A stretch of DNA of 64,000 nt from Intestinibaculum porci (lineage in GTDB: Bacteria; Bacillota_I; Bacilli_A; Erysipelotrichales; Coprobacillaceae): NCBI RefSeq assembly GCF_003925875.1, contig NZ_AP019309.1:1054001-1118000 (forward strand), read 5' to 3'. The position numbers and the translations under genes were made by a program. The notes under the pieces are model-generated. The model was given only the letters and a program-made list of their open reading frames with translations, had not been told where the DNA came from and did not search any database. Positions 16,756 through 25,863 of the stretch are shown one piece after another; within the stretch, counting starts at the first letter, position 1; every line of letters begins with the position of its first letter.

Positions 16756-17328
16756 ATGAAAGTTTTAAAAGAACGAATTTTACGTGACGGGCGTGTTATT
16801 ATGCCGGATATTTTAAAAGTGGATTCATTTCTGAATCATCAGATCGATGTTGCCTTATTTGATGAAATCGGCAAGGAATTTGCCCGTCGTTTTCAAAAGG
16901 AACGAATTAATAAGATCTTGACCATCGAATCTAGCGGGATCGCTTTAGCGGTGATGACAGCCCGTTATTTTCATGACTGTCCGGTGGTCTTTGTGAAAAA
17001 AGCCAATTCTAAAATTATGGATCCTCATGCTTATAAGGCGAAGGTCCATTCCTTTACGAAAAATAATGATTATACCGCGCAGTGTGCGAAAGCTTATTTA
17101 GGACCAGAAGATCATATTTTAATCATCGATGATTTCCTCGCTAACGGGGCAGCTGTCGGCGGGATGTTAGAAATTTGTAAGCAGGCGCAGGCGCATGTTG
17201 AAGGCGTGGGGATCGTCATTGAAAAAGGTTTCCAGGAAGGACATGATAAGATTGTCAGTCAAGGGATCCATTTGGAATCATTAGCGATTATTGATCATTT
17301 TGAAAATGGTCAGGTTGTTTTTAAATAA
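16756..17328 (+). CDS. xpt: Xanthine phosphoribosyltransferase
   Basis: Converts xanthine and PRPP to XMP in purine salvage. 190 aa, the usual size. It starts MKVLKERILRDGRVI and has the PRPP-binding motif ILIIDDFLANGAA near residue 124. It begins two bases after the kinase gene with no leader, so the guanine riboswitch that often controls xpt is absent and expression probably follows the two-component operon. Confidence 0.94.
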   Translation: MKVLKERILRDGRVIMPDILKVDSFLNHQIDVALFDEIGKEFARRFQKERINKILTIESSGIALAVMTARYFHDCPVVFVKKANSKIMDPHAYKAKVHSFTKNNDYTAQCAKAYLGPEDHILIIDDFLANGAAVGGMLEICKQAQAHVEGVGIVIEKGFQEGHDKIVSQGIHLESLAIIDHFENGQVVFK

Positions 17329-17345
17329 ATAGAAAGGATCATACC

Positions 17346-20276
17346 ATGTATCTGAAAAGAGTTGAATTACATGGGTTTAAATCATTTGCGGACAAAAGCG
17401 TCATTGAATTTACCCCTGGCGTTACGGGGATCGTTGGCCCAAACGGCTGTGGAAAATCCAATATTACCGATGCCATTCGCTGGGTATTAGGTGAAAAGAG
17501 TGCCAAAGCGCTGCGTGGGGATAACATGAGTGATGTTATCTTTTCCGGAAGCGAGGATCGTAAAGCTCAGAATTTAGCGGAAGTGACCCTCGTTTTTGAT
17601 AATGAGGATCATTATCTTGATTATGATGCCAATGAAGTGGAAATCACCAGACGTCTTTATCGTATCAATAATGAAGCGGAGTATTATATCAACAGACAGC
17701 CTTGTCGTTTAAAAGATATTACGACACTCATTATGGATACGGGTTTAGGAAAAGATACACTCTCCATTATTTCGCAGAATAATATCAATGATTTTGTGGC
17801 GCAAAAACCCGAAGAACGCCGTCCGCTTTTTGAAGAAGCGGCGGGGGTCGCAAAATATAAAGCTCGGAAACGAGAATCGGTTGCCAAGTTAGAAAGGACC
17901 ACCAATAATCTTGAACGTGTCGATGATATCGTTGTGGAGTTAGAAAAACAGGTGGGACCATTAAAACGTCAGAAGGAGAAAGCGGAAACCTATTTGGCTT
18001 ATCAGAAACAGCTCGAAGAAGTGGAAGTTTCTGTCTTAGTCAAGGTGATTGAAAATCTTTCGACGCAGTTAAAAACTTTAGATGACCAGATCAAAACAAG
18101 CGATCAGGAGAAAACAGTCAATGATGGCAATATCCTGATCAAAGAAAATCAGAGTGAAGAACTTTCTAAAAAGATGTTTCACTTAGATCAGGATGTGAAT
18201 AATTTACAAAATGAGTTATTCACGGTCATGAAAAATGTCAGTGACTTAGAAGCCCAGAAAGCGACGATCGATGCTTCGCGTAAACAGGCGGCATCTTCAA
18301 ATAATCAGGAAGATCTGAAAGCGAAGATCGCTTCGCTCAAAGGAATCTTAAAAGATGCCCTGCGGGAATATAATGATCGCGTGGAACGGTATCAGGAAGT
18401 GAAGGCGGAAAAAGAGCAGCTCTCTGCTCAGCAAAGTCAAAATGCGCAGGCTCAGGAAGTGTTACGTCATGAAATTGAGAATCTGAACTTTGAAATCCAT
18501 AAAAAGCGCAGTGAGAAAACGCAGTTAGTCGATCAAATTGAAAATAAATCCAATTATGGTTATGGGGTTCGTTCCATTTTAAAAGCGAAGGATTCCTTAA
18601 GCGGGATCTTAGGAACAGTCAGTGATTTACTGACGGCGCAAAAAGGCTATGAAATGGCTTTAGCGACAGCCCTTGGCGGCAGTGTTCAAAATATTGTGAC
18701 AGCTAGTGAAGATGATGCGAAAAGGGCGATTGCCTTTTTGCGTAAAAATCATGCCGGCCGGGCGACCTTTATGCCATTAGAAAAAATGCAGCCAAGAAAA
18801 GTGCGGGAAGATCATGCTCTCATTTGTGAGCAGGCGGCAGGCTGTTTAGGCTTAATGAGTCGCTTTGTCAGCTATGATGAGAAAATCACTCCGATTGTGG
18901 AAAATTTATTAGGCAATATTATTCTTGCCGATAACCTCGATCATGCGTCGCAGTTATCATCGCTGCTTTATGCGCGTTATCGGATTGTCACCTTAGAAGG
19001 TGACGTCGTGAATGTTGGCGGTTCTTTAACGGGTGGGAGCATGAGTAAGAAAAATAATGCCTTTGCCCAGAAAGAAGCGCTTGAACGTTTAGAAAAAGCG
19101 ATCAAAAAGGATGAGAAAGCGTATAATGAAAAACGCATAGCCTTAAATCACGCAGAAAATGAGGGCAGAGAATTGTCTTCACTCTTTATGCAAAAACAGA
19201 TGAGTTTTGCCAAGCTGGAAGTCGTTGTCACGAACAAGAAGAATGAGCTAACAATGGCAAAATCAGATTATGAAGCCGCGGCGAAAGATCATGAAGATCT
19301 CGTCGATGATGTGGTTGAGGATCACAGTCTGCTTGATGAATTGAATGCGCAAAAGAAACGGCGTGATGAACTGAGTGAAGAAATTCAGGCGAAACGTACG
19401 CTTAGAATGTCTTATGTCAATGAGAAAGAAGCTTTAGAAAATGAATTGAAGACGATGCGCAGCGACAATCGTCGTTATGAAAAAGCGTTAACGGAAAATA
19501 AGATTGCGAAAACGAAACATGAAACAGAAATTCAGAACTATCTGATGCGTCTTAATGATACGTATATGATGACTTTTGAACATGCGAAAACGTTAGCGGA
19601 TCCAGACATTGATTTAGACGCTTCGACAAGACAAGTCAAAGAGCTGCGTAACCGTATCGCTTCCTTAGGAAGTGTGAATACGGAAGCGATCGCCCAGTAT
19701 GAAGAAGTGTCTGCGCGTTATGAAGAACTGACGAAAAATCGCCAGGAGTTAAAAGCGGCGCAGGATAAGTTATTAACGGCTATTGAGGACATGGATCATA
19801 TTATGGTGGATCGTTTTACGAAAACGTTTGAAGCTATTAATAAAGAATTCAATAATGTCTTCAGAACGCTTTTTGGCGGCGGGCATGCGGCGCTGCATTA
19901 TACCAATCCAGATGATATTTTAGAAACTGGTATTGATATTGAAGCGCAGCCGCCAGGGAAAGCCGCCAAGCTGCACTCGTTCTCGGGGGGCGAAAATGCC
20001 TTGATCGCTTTAAGCTGTTTATTTGCGATTATCAGCGTACGCCCAGTACCGCTTTGTATTCTTGATGAGGTGGAAGCCGCTTTAGATATGGCGAACGTCG
20101 AACGTTTTGCAAAATACCTGCAGACTTTTGCCGATCGCACACAGTTTATTGTCGTCACCCACCGTGAGGGAACGATGGCCCACTGTGATTTGCTTTATGG
20201 GGCGACCATGCAGCAAAAAGGGGTCACGAAGTTAGTCAGTGTACAATTAAAAGAAGCGCAGCAAATGGCTTCTTAG
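17346..20276 (+). CDS. smc: Chromosome segregation protein SMC
   Basis: Condensin ATPase that organises newly replicated chromosomes. 976 aa. Walker A GPNGCGKSN near residue 32; hinge roughly 405-545 with GVRSILKAKDSLSGILG and GGSVQNIVTASEDDAKRAI; ABC signature FSGGENALIAL and Walker B LCILDEVEAALD near 900. The common form is about 1180 aa, so both coiled-coil arms are shortened by roughly 100 residues each. All functional motifs are intact. Heads the smc-ftsY-ylxM-ffh cluster. Confidence 0.96.
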   Translation: MYLKRVELHGFKSFADKSVIEFTPGVTGIVGPNGCGKSNITDAIRWVLGEKSAKALRGDNMSDVIFSGSEDRKAQNLAEVTLVFDNEDHYLDYDANEVEITRRLYRINNEAEYYINRQPCRLKDITTLIMDTGLGKDTLSIISQNNINDFVAQKPEERRPLFEEAAGVAKYKARKRESVAKLERTTNNLERVDDIVVELEKQVGPLKRQKEKAETYLAYQKQLEEVEVSVLVKVIENLSTQLKTLDDQIKTSDQEKTVNDGNILIKENQSEELSKKMFHLDQDVNNLQNELFTVMKNVSDLEAQKATIDASRKQAASSNNQEDLKAKIASLKGILKDALREYNDRVERYQEVKAEKEQLSAQQSQNAQAQEVLRHEIENLNFEIHKKRSEKTQLVDQIENKSNYGYGVRSILKAKDSLSGILGTVSDLLTAQKGYEMALATALGGSVQNIVTASEDDAKRAIAFLRKNHAGRATFMPLEKMQPRKVREDHALICEQAAGCLGLMSRFVSYDEKITPIVENLLGNIILADNLDHASQLSSLLYARYRIVTLEGDVVNVGGSLTGGSMSKKNNAFAQKEALERLEKAIKKDEKAYNEKRIALNHAENEGRELSSLFMQKQMSFAKLEVVVTNKKNELTMAKSDYEAAAKDHEDLVDDVVEDHSLLDELNAQKKRRDELSEEIQAKRTLRMSYVNEKEALENELKTMRSDNRRYEKALTENKIAKTKHETEIQNYLMRLNDTYMMTFEHAKTLADPDIDLDASTRQVKELRNRIASLGSVNTEAIAQYEEVSARYEELTKNRQELKAAQDKLLTAIEDMDHIMVDRFTKTFEAINKEFNNVFRTLFGGGHAALHYTNPDDILETGIDIEAQPPGKAAKLHSFSGGENALIALSCLFAIISVRPVPLCILDEVEAALDMANVERFAKYLQTFADRTQFIVVTHREGTMAHCDLLYGATMQQKGVTKLVSVQLKEAQQMAS

Positions 20277-20285
20277 GAGGAATAT

Positions 20286-21266
20286 ATGGGACTATTTAAT
20301 AAAATTAAAGAGACTTTTATTGGGAAGTCGACCAAACAAAATGAAAAATATGTAGCGGGATTAGATAAATCTTCGACGTCTTTTTCGGAAAAGATTAACT
20401 CTTTAGCGGCCCGTTATCGTGAAATCAACGATGATTATTTTGATGAATTAGAAAATATCCTGATTATGAGCGATGTCGGGGTCAATATGGTGATGACGAT
20501 CGTTGATGAAATCAAAAAAGAAGTTCGTCTGGAAAATATCAAAGATCCTCGTCAGATCAATGATATTATCATTGATAAGATGTTTGTCATTTATGCTAAT
20601 GATTCGATTATGACCACGAAAATTAACTATGCAAAAGAAGGCTTAACAGTTATTTTAATGGTCGGCGTCAATGGCGCCGGCAAAACGACGACCATTGCGA
20701 AATTAGCGAATAAAATGAAAAAAGAAGGCCGTTCGGTGATGTTAGCGGCTGGGGATACTTTCCGTGCCGGGGCGATTGATCAGTTAGATGTCTGGGCGAA
20801 ACGTTTGGATATTCCTTGCGTCAAAGGCAAGGAAGGCGGCGATCCGTCAAGTGTTATTTACGATGGTGTCAAACAGGCTAAAGAAGCAGGGGTTGATGTG
20901 CTGATTTGTGATACCGCTGGCCGTCTGCAAAATAAAACCGGATTAATGCGTGAATTAGAGAAAATGAACCGCATTATTAAAAAATATGTGCCTGATGGAC
21001 CTCAGGAAACACTTTTAGTTATTGATGCGACAACGGGTCAAAATGGTGTGAATCAGGCTGTGGAATTTTCTAAGATCACGGATATCACTGGCATTGTCTT
21101 AACGAAAATGGATGGTACGGCGAAAGGCGGGATCGTCTTATCAATTAAAGATATGCTCAATATTCCGGTGAAATTTATTGGTTTAGGTGAGAAAATGGAT
21201 GATCTGCAGGAATTTGATTTGGAAAACTATATTTATGGCTTATGCCATGACTTAATGGGGGACTAA
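20286..21266 (+). CDS. ftsY: Signal recognition particle receptor FtsY
   Basis: SRP-GTPase that docks SRP-ribosome complexes at the membrane. 326 aa, with a short N-terminal region instead of the long acidic domain of enterobacteria. G1 GVNGAGKTTTIAKLA near 124, G3 DTAGR near 211, G4 TKMDGTAKGG near 278. Nine bases after smc and immediately followed by ylxM and ffh, the partner GTPase. Confidence 0.97.
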   Translation: MGLFNKIKETFIGKSTKQNEKYVAGLDKSSTSFSEKINSLAARYREINDDYFDELENILIMSDVGVNMVMTIVDEIKKEVRLENIKDPRQINDIIIDKMFVIYANDSIMTTKINYAKEGLTVILMVGVNGAGKTTTIAKLANKMKKEGRSVMLAAGDTFRAGAIDQLDVWAKRLDIPCVKGKEGGDPSSVIYDGVKQAKEAGVDVLICDTAGRLQNKTGLMRELEKMNRIIKKYVPDGPQETLLVIDATTGQNGVNQAVEFSKITDITGIVLTKMDGTAKGGIVLSIKDMLNIPVKFIGLGEKMDDLQEFDLENYIYGLCHDLMGD

Positions 21267-21267
21267 T

Positions 21268-21600
21268 ATGGAAGACGATATTCTCGAAAAGAAAGAGCAT
21301 GTCATCTTACTGATGGACCTCTATAAAGATTTATTAACGGATAAACAAAAGGAATATCTGACCCTTTATTATGAGGAAGATCTCTCATTATCGGAAATTG
21401 CGAACGATTTAGGGGTGTCACGCAACGCTATTTATGATAATATTAAACGCGCAGTGAAGTCCTTAGAGAAGTACGAAAGTAAACTCAAGCTGTTAGAAAA
21501 GCATAAACAGCGTCTTGCACTGATTAAAAAGATTGAAAAAGAAAACCAGAGAGATACCAAAGATATTGAAGATTATCTGGAAATGTTGAAGGAATTATAA
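21268..21600 (+). CDS. ylxM: YlxM/p13-family helix-turn-helix protein
   Basis: 110-aa sigma-70 region-4-like HTH protein (LSEIANDLGVSRNAIYDNIKRA near residue 45, landmarks L-S-E-I-A and S-R-N-A). The family is encoded next to ffh in many Firmicutes and Mollicutes and modulates SRP/FtsY GTPase interaction in streptococci. Starts one base after the ftsY stop. Confidence 0.93.
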   Translation: MEDDILEKKEHVILLMDLYKDLLTDKQKEYLTLYYEEDLSLSEIANDLGVSRNAIYDNIKRAVKSLEKYESKLKLLEKHKQRLALIKKIEKENQRDTKDIEDYLEMLKEL

Positions 21601-21630
21601 GAAAAAAAGAAATAAAGCAGGGGGAATACC

Positions 21631-23028
21631 ATGGCATTTGAATCATTGTCAGAAAGACTCCAAGGGACCTTAAAGAAGGTTACCGGGCAGTCGCAATTAA
21701 CCGAACAAAACATGGAGGAGATGCTGCGAGAGATTCGTCTCGCCTTACTCGAAGCCGATGTTAACTATGAAGTGGTCAAAGACTTCATCGCGAAAACGAA
21801 AGAAAAAGCTTTAGGGGCTGATGTCCTTGGCTCATTAAAACCAGGACAGGTGGTTGTCAAAATCGTCCATGATGAATTAGTAGAATTGTTAGGAACGGAT
21901 GTATCAACAGTTGACTTCTCAAAGAAACCAACCATTATTATGATGGTCGGTTTACAGGGGTCAGGGAAAACCACGACAACTGGTAAGATCGCTAAACGTA
22001 TTAAAGAAAAAGATGGGAAGAAACCATTATTAGTTGCGGCCGATATTTATCGTCCAGCAGCCGTTGAACAGTTAAAAACGATTGGTCAGCAGGTGGATGT
22101 GGAAGTGTTCTCAGAAGGCACTGACGTATCTGCGGAAAAGATCGTAACGGATGCTTTAGATCATGCGAAAGAAAACCATAATGATGTCATCTTAATCGAT
22201 ACGGCCGGCCGTTTACAGATCGACCAGCCGTTAATGGAAGAGTTAAAACATTTAAAGGATATTGCTCATCCGGATGAAATCCTTTTGGTTGTTGACTCAT
22301 TAGCAGGTCAGGAAATTGCTAATGTGGCTTCTTCATTTAATGATCAGCTCGGTATCACTGGGGCTGTGTTAACGAAGTTAGATGGTGACTCACGTGGTGG
22401 GGGTGCAATCTCAATTCGTTACTTAACCCATGTTCCAATTAAATATATCGGGACGGGTGAAAAATTAGATCAGATTGATTTATTCTATCCAGATCGTATG
22501 GCTGAACGTATTTTAGGGATGGGGGACGTTGTTTCCTTAGTTGAAAAAGTACAGGATGTCTATGATGAAAAAGAAAGCATGAAAGCTTTCAATAAGATGC
22601 AGCGCGGCACTTTTGGCTTGGATGATATGCTCGTGCAGATGAAACAGCTCAAGAAAATGGGCCCTCTTTCAGGGATTTTGAAAATGCTGCCGGGGATGCC
22701 TAAGATGCCAAAAATTGATGATGATGAAGCGAATGATCGTTTAAAAGAAACAGAATCCATGATTCTCTCTATGACGTTAGAAGAACGTCAGCATCCGGAA
22801 ATCATCAACATGAAACGTCGCGAAAGAATTGCCAAGGGGTCAGGTAAGAGTGTCGCTGATGTCAACCGTTTATTAAAACAGTTTGAGCAGTCTAAGAAAA
22901 TGATGAAACAGCTCTCTAATATTGATCCGACAACGGGCATGATGACGCAAAAGCCACAGCGTAGTAACTTTAACCCAGCAGGTGGCCCACATAAGAAAGT
23001 GCGTCATAAGAAAAAGAAGAAAAGATAA
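21631..23028 (+). CDS. ffh: Signal recognition particle protein Ffh
   Basis: SRP54 homologue that binds signal peptides and 4.5S RNA. 465 aa: N and G domains with GLQGSGKTTTTGKIA near 107, DTAGRLQ near 191 and TKLDGDSRGG near 247. The methionine-rich M domain (MPGMPKMP near 350) and a lysine-rich tail HKKKKKR follow. GGGGGAA gives the ribosome site. SRP RNA is not in this window. Confidence 0.98.
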   Translation: MAFESLSERLQGTLKKVTGQSQLTEQNMEEMLREIRLALLEADVNYEVVKDFIAKTKEKALGADVLGSLKPGQVVVKIVHDELVELLGTDVSTVDFSKKPTIIMMVGLQGSGKTTTTGKIAKRIKEKDGKKPLLVAADIYRPAAVEQLKTIGQQVDVEVFSEGTDVSAEKIVTDALDHAKENHNDVILIDTAGRLQIDQPLMEELKHLKDIAHPDEILLVVDSLAGQEIANVASSFNDQLGITGAVLTKLDGDSRGGGAISIRYLTHVPIKYIGTGEKLDQIDLFYPDRMAERILGMGDVVSLVEKVQDVYDEKESMKAFNKMQRGTFGLDDMLVQMKQLKKMGPLSGILKMLPGMPKMPKIDDDEANDRLKETESMILSMTLEERQHPEIINMKRRERIAKGSGKSVADVNRLLKQFEQSKKMMKQLSNIDPTTGMMTQKPQRSNFNPAGGPHKKVRHKKKKKR

Positions 23029-23029
23029 G

Positions 23030-23060
23030 CAAAGATAGGGGGATTACTCCTATCTTTTAG
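23030..23060 (+). terminator. ffh terminator
   Basis: AAGATAGG/CCTATCTT stem with a GGGATTACT-type loop and trailing T's after the ffh stop. It ends the smc-ffh transcript before the methylase-like gene; a TATAAT at about 23070 then provides a new promoter. Confidence 0.75.
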
Positions 23061-23092
23061 TTTTCATGTTATAATGAAAGCAGGTGAAATTT

Positions 23093-24700
23093 ATGGAAAT
23101 TCAGGAATTAGAACGAAAATTAGGCGGCTCTCTTTCCCAGGAAGAACGTCGCGATCGCTTATTATGTATTGCTTTTATTGTCTACTGTGAAAAACAGCAA
23201 GATTTATCGCCTACTGATTCTTTTGACTTAAGCCGTCTGCTAGAGGTGATTTATGAAGAGCATCTGCGTAGTCTCATTCAGGATGCATATATGTATACCC
23301 GTAATGTCAACGATCCAGCGATGCGCCGCAGTCTCGTAGATATTTATCATTTATTTCATAGTTATCATGAAAATGAGTTATTGTCGTGTTACTGGGAACT
23401 CTATGATCAGCTTGTTTTAGGGGAAAAAGATTATCGTTTAATTACTGAACCCAATCTTTGCCGGCTAGTCAGTGATACAGAAAGCTTTCATGAAGATGAA
23501 AAAGTGTTAGATGTCAATATTGGCCAGGGTCGTTTTCTCATTACTTTACATGAACATCATCCTGATTTACAGTTTTTTGGCTATGATCTGAATAATGATG
23601 ATTTATTAGTTGCACGGATGAGTTTTTATCTTGAAGATATGAATGTTGTCATCTTAGGCAGTGATTTTCTTAAAGATATACGGGAAGAAACTTATGATTT
23701 TATTTTTGTCAATTATCCTTGGCAGATGAACAGCAGTCAGCCAGTTTTAGGCCATCGTTATTTACAGTCAGATATGCCTGGTTATGGCGCAATGATTAAA
23801 GCTATCAATAGTTTAAGTGAGCAAGGTGTTGCCATTTGCGTGAGTGATGATAGCTTTGGAAGTAAAGCGGAGACCGTGAACTTACGTCAGGAAATCGTCG
23901 ATCAGCATTTGCTTTCAGGAATTATGGCGATGCCGAAAGGAACCTGGAAATGGACCTCACGCGGCTATCAGCTGCTTCGCTTTAGTCGCAGTGATGTCAT
24001 TCGCGTTGTGGATGCCCGTAAAGGCAAGAAAACGAAACACCGTCAAAGTGTGTTAGATCTTGATGCTATTAAAGTGATGATGAATGACAGCTTAGCGGTG
24101 AAAAACAAAACAATACAGGAGAATGATTACAGCTTTGATGTCCTTACCTATCTTTATAAAGCAAGACTGCATCTTATTCATCCTACAAAATTGAGAGATC
24201 TTTGTATGGTGATCAAACCCATCGATCTCTTACCAGGAAAAGAGGCTTGTTTTAAACTGACAGCGACCGACTTTGATCAGGGGATGATTTATGAAGATCA
24301 GTTAAAAAAGGATTACTGTCTGATTTCTTATCGATATACTGTTGATGAATGTGATGTGGTATTAAGTGTCAATAGTGAAGAAGTGAAAGCTGCCTGTCTT
24401 CATGATGATACGCATTACTACGTGGCGGATGAAAAACTGTTTATTCTCAAAATGACATCGGCGAAGCTTTTGCCAGATTATTTAGCGATATTCCTGAATA
24501 GCAGCCAGGGACAAATTGCGGTAAAGATGCAGGGGGCTTATACTAAGCGTAAACTTGAAGAAGTAGAGATTTCTGTCCCTTCTTTAGAGCATCAGCAGGC
24601 GGTGATTGATCGTTATGAAAAGCTGATGGATAAGCGTCTTAAGACCATGCAGACCCTCTATGATATTGACTTGCAGTTATCAGCTTTAGGGGAAAAGTAA
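23093..24700 (+). CDS. N6-adenine methyltransferase-like protein with HsdS-like C-terminus
   Basis: 535 aa from the ATG at 23093 (AGGTG 6 bases upstream). Residues 138-147 (VLDVNIGQGRF) match the SAM-binding motif I of type I M-subunits. YDFIFVNYPW (201-210) corresponds to the catalytic NPPY/F motif but has Y in place of the first proline. C-terminally, PSLEHQQAVIDRYEKLMDKR plus a leucine-rich helix resemble the closing part of a type I specificity-subunit domain. No restriction subunit is nearby. It may be an orphan or non-catalytic methylase-specificity fusion. Its place between ffh and rpsP is unusual. Enzymatic activity is uncertain. Confidence 0.6.
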   Translation: MEIQELERKLGGSLSQEERRDRLLCIAFIVYCEKQQDLSPTDSFDLSRLLEVIYEEHLRSLIQDAYMYTRNVNDPAMRRSLVDIYHLFHSYHENELLSCYWELYDQLVLGEKDYRLITEPNLCRLVSDTESFHEDEKVLDVNIGQGRFLITLHEHHPDLQFFGYDLNNDDLLVARMSFYLEDMNVVILGSDFLKDIREETYDFIFVNYPWQMNSSQPVLGHRYLQSDMPGYGAMIKAINSLSEQGVAICVSDDSFGSKAETVNLRQEIVDQHLLSGIMAMPKGTWKWTSRGYQLLRFSRSDVIRVVDARKGKKTKHRQSVLDLDAIKVMMNDSLAVKNKTIQENDYSFDVLTYLYKARLHLIHPTKLRDLCMVIKPIDLLPGKEACFKLTATDFDQGMIYEDQLKKDYCLISYRYTVDECDVVLSVNSEEVKAACLHDDTHYYVADEKLFILKMTSAKLLPDYLAIFLNSSQGQIAVKMQGAYTKRKLEEVEISVPSLEHQQAVIDRYEKLMDKRLKTMQTLYDIDLQLSALGEK

Positions 24701-24719
24701 AACTGTTAAGTAAAAAACC

Positions 24720-24747
24720 TTGACAGGGAATTTAAATATGATATGAT
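24720..24747 (+). promoter_or_regulatory. rpsP promoter
   Basis: -35 TTGACA (24720-24725), 16-base spacer, -10 TATGAT (24742-24747). Drives rpsP-khpA. Confidence 0.85.
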
Positions 24748-24787
24748 GGACAAGTCAAAAAAAATAAAACTATTGGAGGATATACAT

Positions 24788-25060
24788 ATGGCAGTTAAAT
24801 TAAGATTAAAAAGAATGGGTGCTAAGAAATCACCTTTCTACAGAATCGTAGCAGCAGATTCTAGATTCCCAAGAGATGGTCGTTTCATCGAACAGTTAGG
24901 TACTTATGATCCAAGACAGAACCCAGCTAAAGTCACTTTAAAACATGACGAAATCATGAAATGGTTATCAAATGGTGCTCAGCCATCAGATACAGTAAGA
25001 AATATCTTATCTAAAGAAGGAATCATCAAAGAATTCGCTGAAGCTAAGAAGGCTAAATAG
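24788..25060 (+). CDS. rpsP: 30S ribosomal protein S16
   Basis: 90 aa, starting [20 protein letters not shown], the canonical N-terminus. An in-frame ATG at 24743 falls inside the -10 element and is rejected. A GGAGG site lies 8 bases upstream. First gene of the rpsP-khpA-rimM-trmD-rplS series typical of Firmicutes. Codon use is strongly biased (AGA, GCT, TTA), as expected for a highly expressed gene. Confidence 0.98.
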   Translation: MAVKLRLKRMGAKKSPFYRIVAADSRFPRDGRFIEQLGTYDPRQNPAKVTLKHDEIMKWLSNGAQPSDTVRNILSKEGIIKEFAEAKKAK

Positions 25061-25062
25061 TC

Positions 25063-25314
25063 ATGGACTACGTCAAAACTTTATTAGACATTACTCGTGA
25101 ATTAGTGAATGATAAAGATCAGTTAGAAGTACGTGAAATGCCTTCCCTTGATGAAGACACGATCACCTTATATGTGTACGCATCTAAGAATGATATTTCT
25201 AAACTGATTGGCCGTAAAGGTGTGATGGCGAATTCTATTCGTCGTCTGATGTCTATTGGTCAGCATGATGATCATAAACGTTTAGATATTAAGTTTGAAT
25301 CTTACGGAGAATAA
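25063..25314 (+). CDS. khpA: KH-domain RNA-binding protein KhpA
   Basis: 83-aa single KH domain with the GxxG-type loop IGRKGVMA near residue 50. Partners with KhpB/Jag in cell elongation control and binds small RNAs and mRNAs in Gram-positive bacteria. Two bases after rpsP, so cotranscribed. Confidence 0.94.
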   Translation: MDYVKTLLDITRELVNDKDQLEVREMPSLDEDTITLYVYASKNDISKLIGRKGVMANSIRRLMSIGQHDDHKRLDIKFESYGE

Positions 25315-25340
25315 GGATGTCTGAGACATCCTTTTTTTAT
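25312..25340 (+). terminator. Hairpin after khpA
   Basis: GGATGT/ACATCC stem with a CTGAG loop and seven T's between khpA and rimM. It may attenuate read-through into rimM-trmD, lowering their level relative to rpsP. Confidence 0.75.
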
Positions 25341-25350
25341 AGAGGTGAAT

Positions 25351-25863
25351 ATGGAAGAAAAAGTATTAGTAGGTAAAATTATTAAACCTTTTGGCATTAA
25401 GGGAGAGGTTAAGGTTGATGCGATGACCGACTTTCCCGATGAACGTTTTAAAGTCGGGGCCATTGTTTATTTACGTGAAAAACGCGGCGATCAAAGTCTT
25501 GTTATTGCCTCACATCGCGTTCATAAAGGCTATGATCTGATCAGTTTTGAAGGTATGCAGGATATTAATCTGATCGAGGCATTTCGGATGCATGAGTTAT
25601 ATGCTTTAAAAGATGACTCTTTACTTGATGAAGGGGAAGTCTGGGTATCAGATTTAATGGGGTGTGAAGTCTACAATCATGGAACGCTTTTTGGCGTTGT
25701 CAAAGATATGTATGACAATACCTATCAGGATCTTTTAGTTGTGGAACATAACGGGAAAAGAGTCTTGATCCCCTATGTGGATGCCTTTGTGAAAAATAAA
25801 GATATCGAACATAAACGTATTGATGTCGCACTTATTAAAGGATTTGTCGATGATGAAGATTGA
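25351..25863 (+). CDS. rimM: 16S rRNA processing protein RimM
   Basis: 170-aa 30S maturation factor that binds S19. N-terminal barrel begins VGKIIKPFGIKGEVKV; the PRC-barrel follows with DLMGCEVYNHGTLFG and LLVVEHNGKRVLIPYVDAFV-type end (landmarks V-L-I-P and D-A-F-V). The ATG at 25351 follows GAGGTG; the GTG two codons upstream is inside the ribosome site. Overlaps trmD by 11 bases. Confidence 0.96.
   Translation: MEEKVLVGKIIKPFGIKGEVKVDAMTDFPDERFKVGAIVYLREKRGDQSLVIASHRVHKGYDLISFEGMQDINLIEAFRMHELYALKDDSLLDEGEVWVSDLMGCEVYNHGTLFGVVKDMYDNTYQDLLVVEHNGKRVLIPYVDAFVKNKDIEHKRIDVALIKGFVDDED

Noticed and set aside
16700-16760. Guanine riboswitch before xpt
   Set aside because: xpt begins two bases after the histidine kinase stop, leaving no room for an aptamer.
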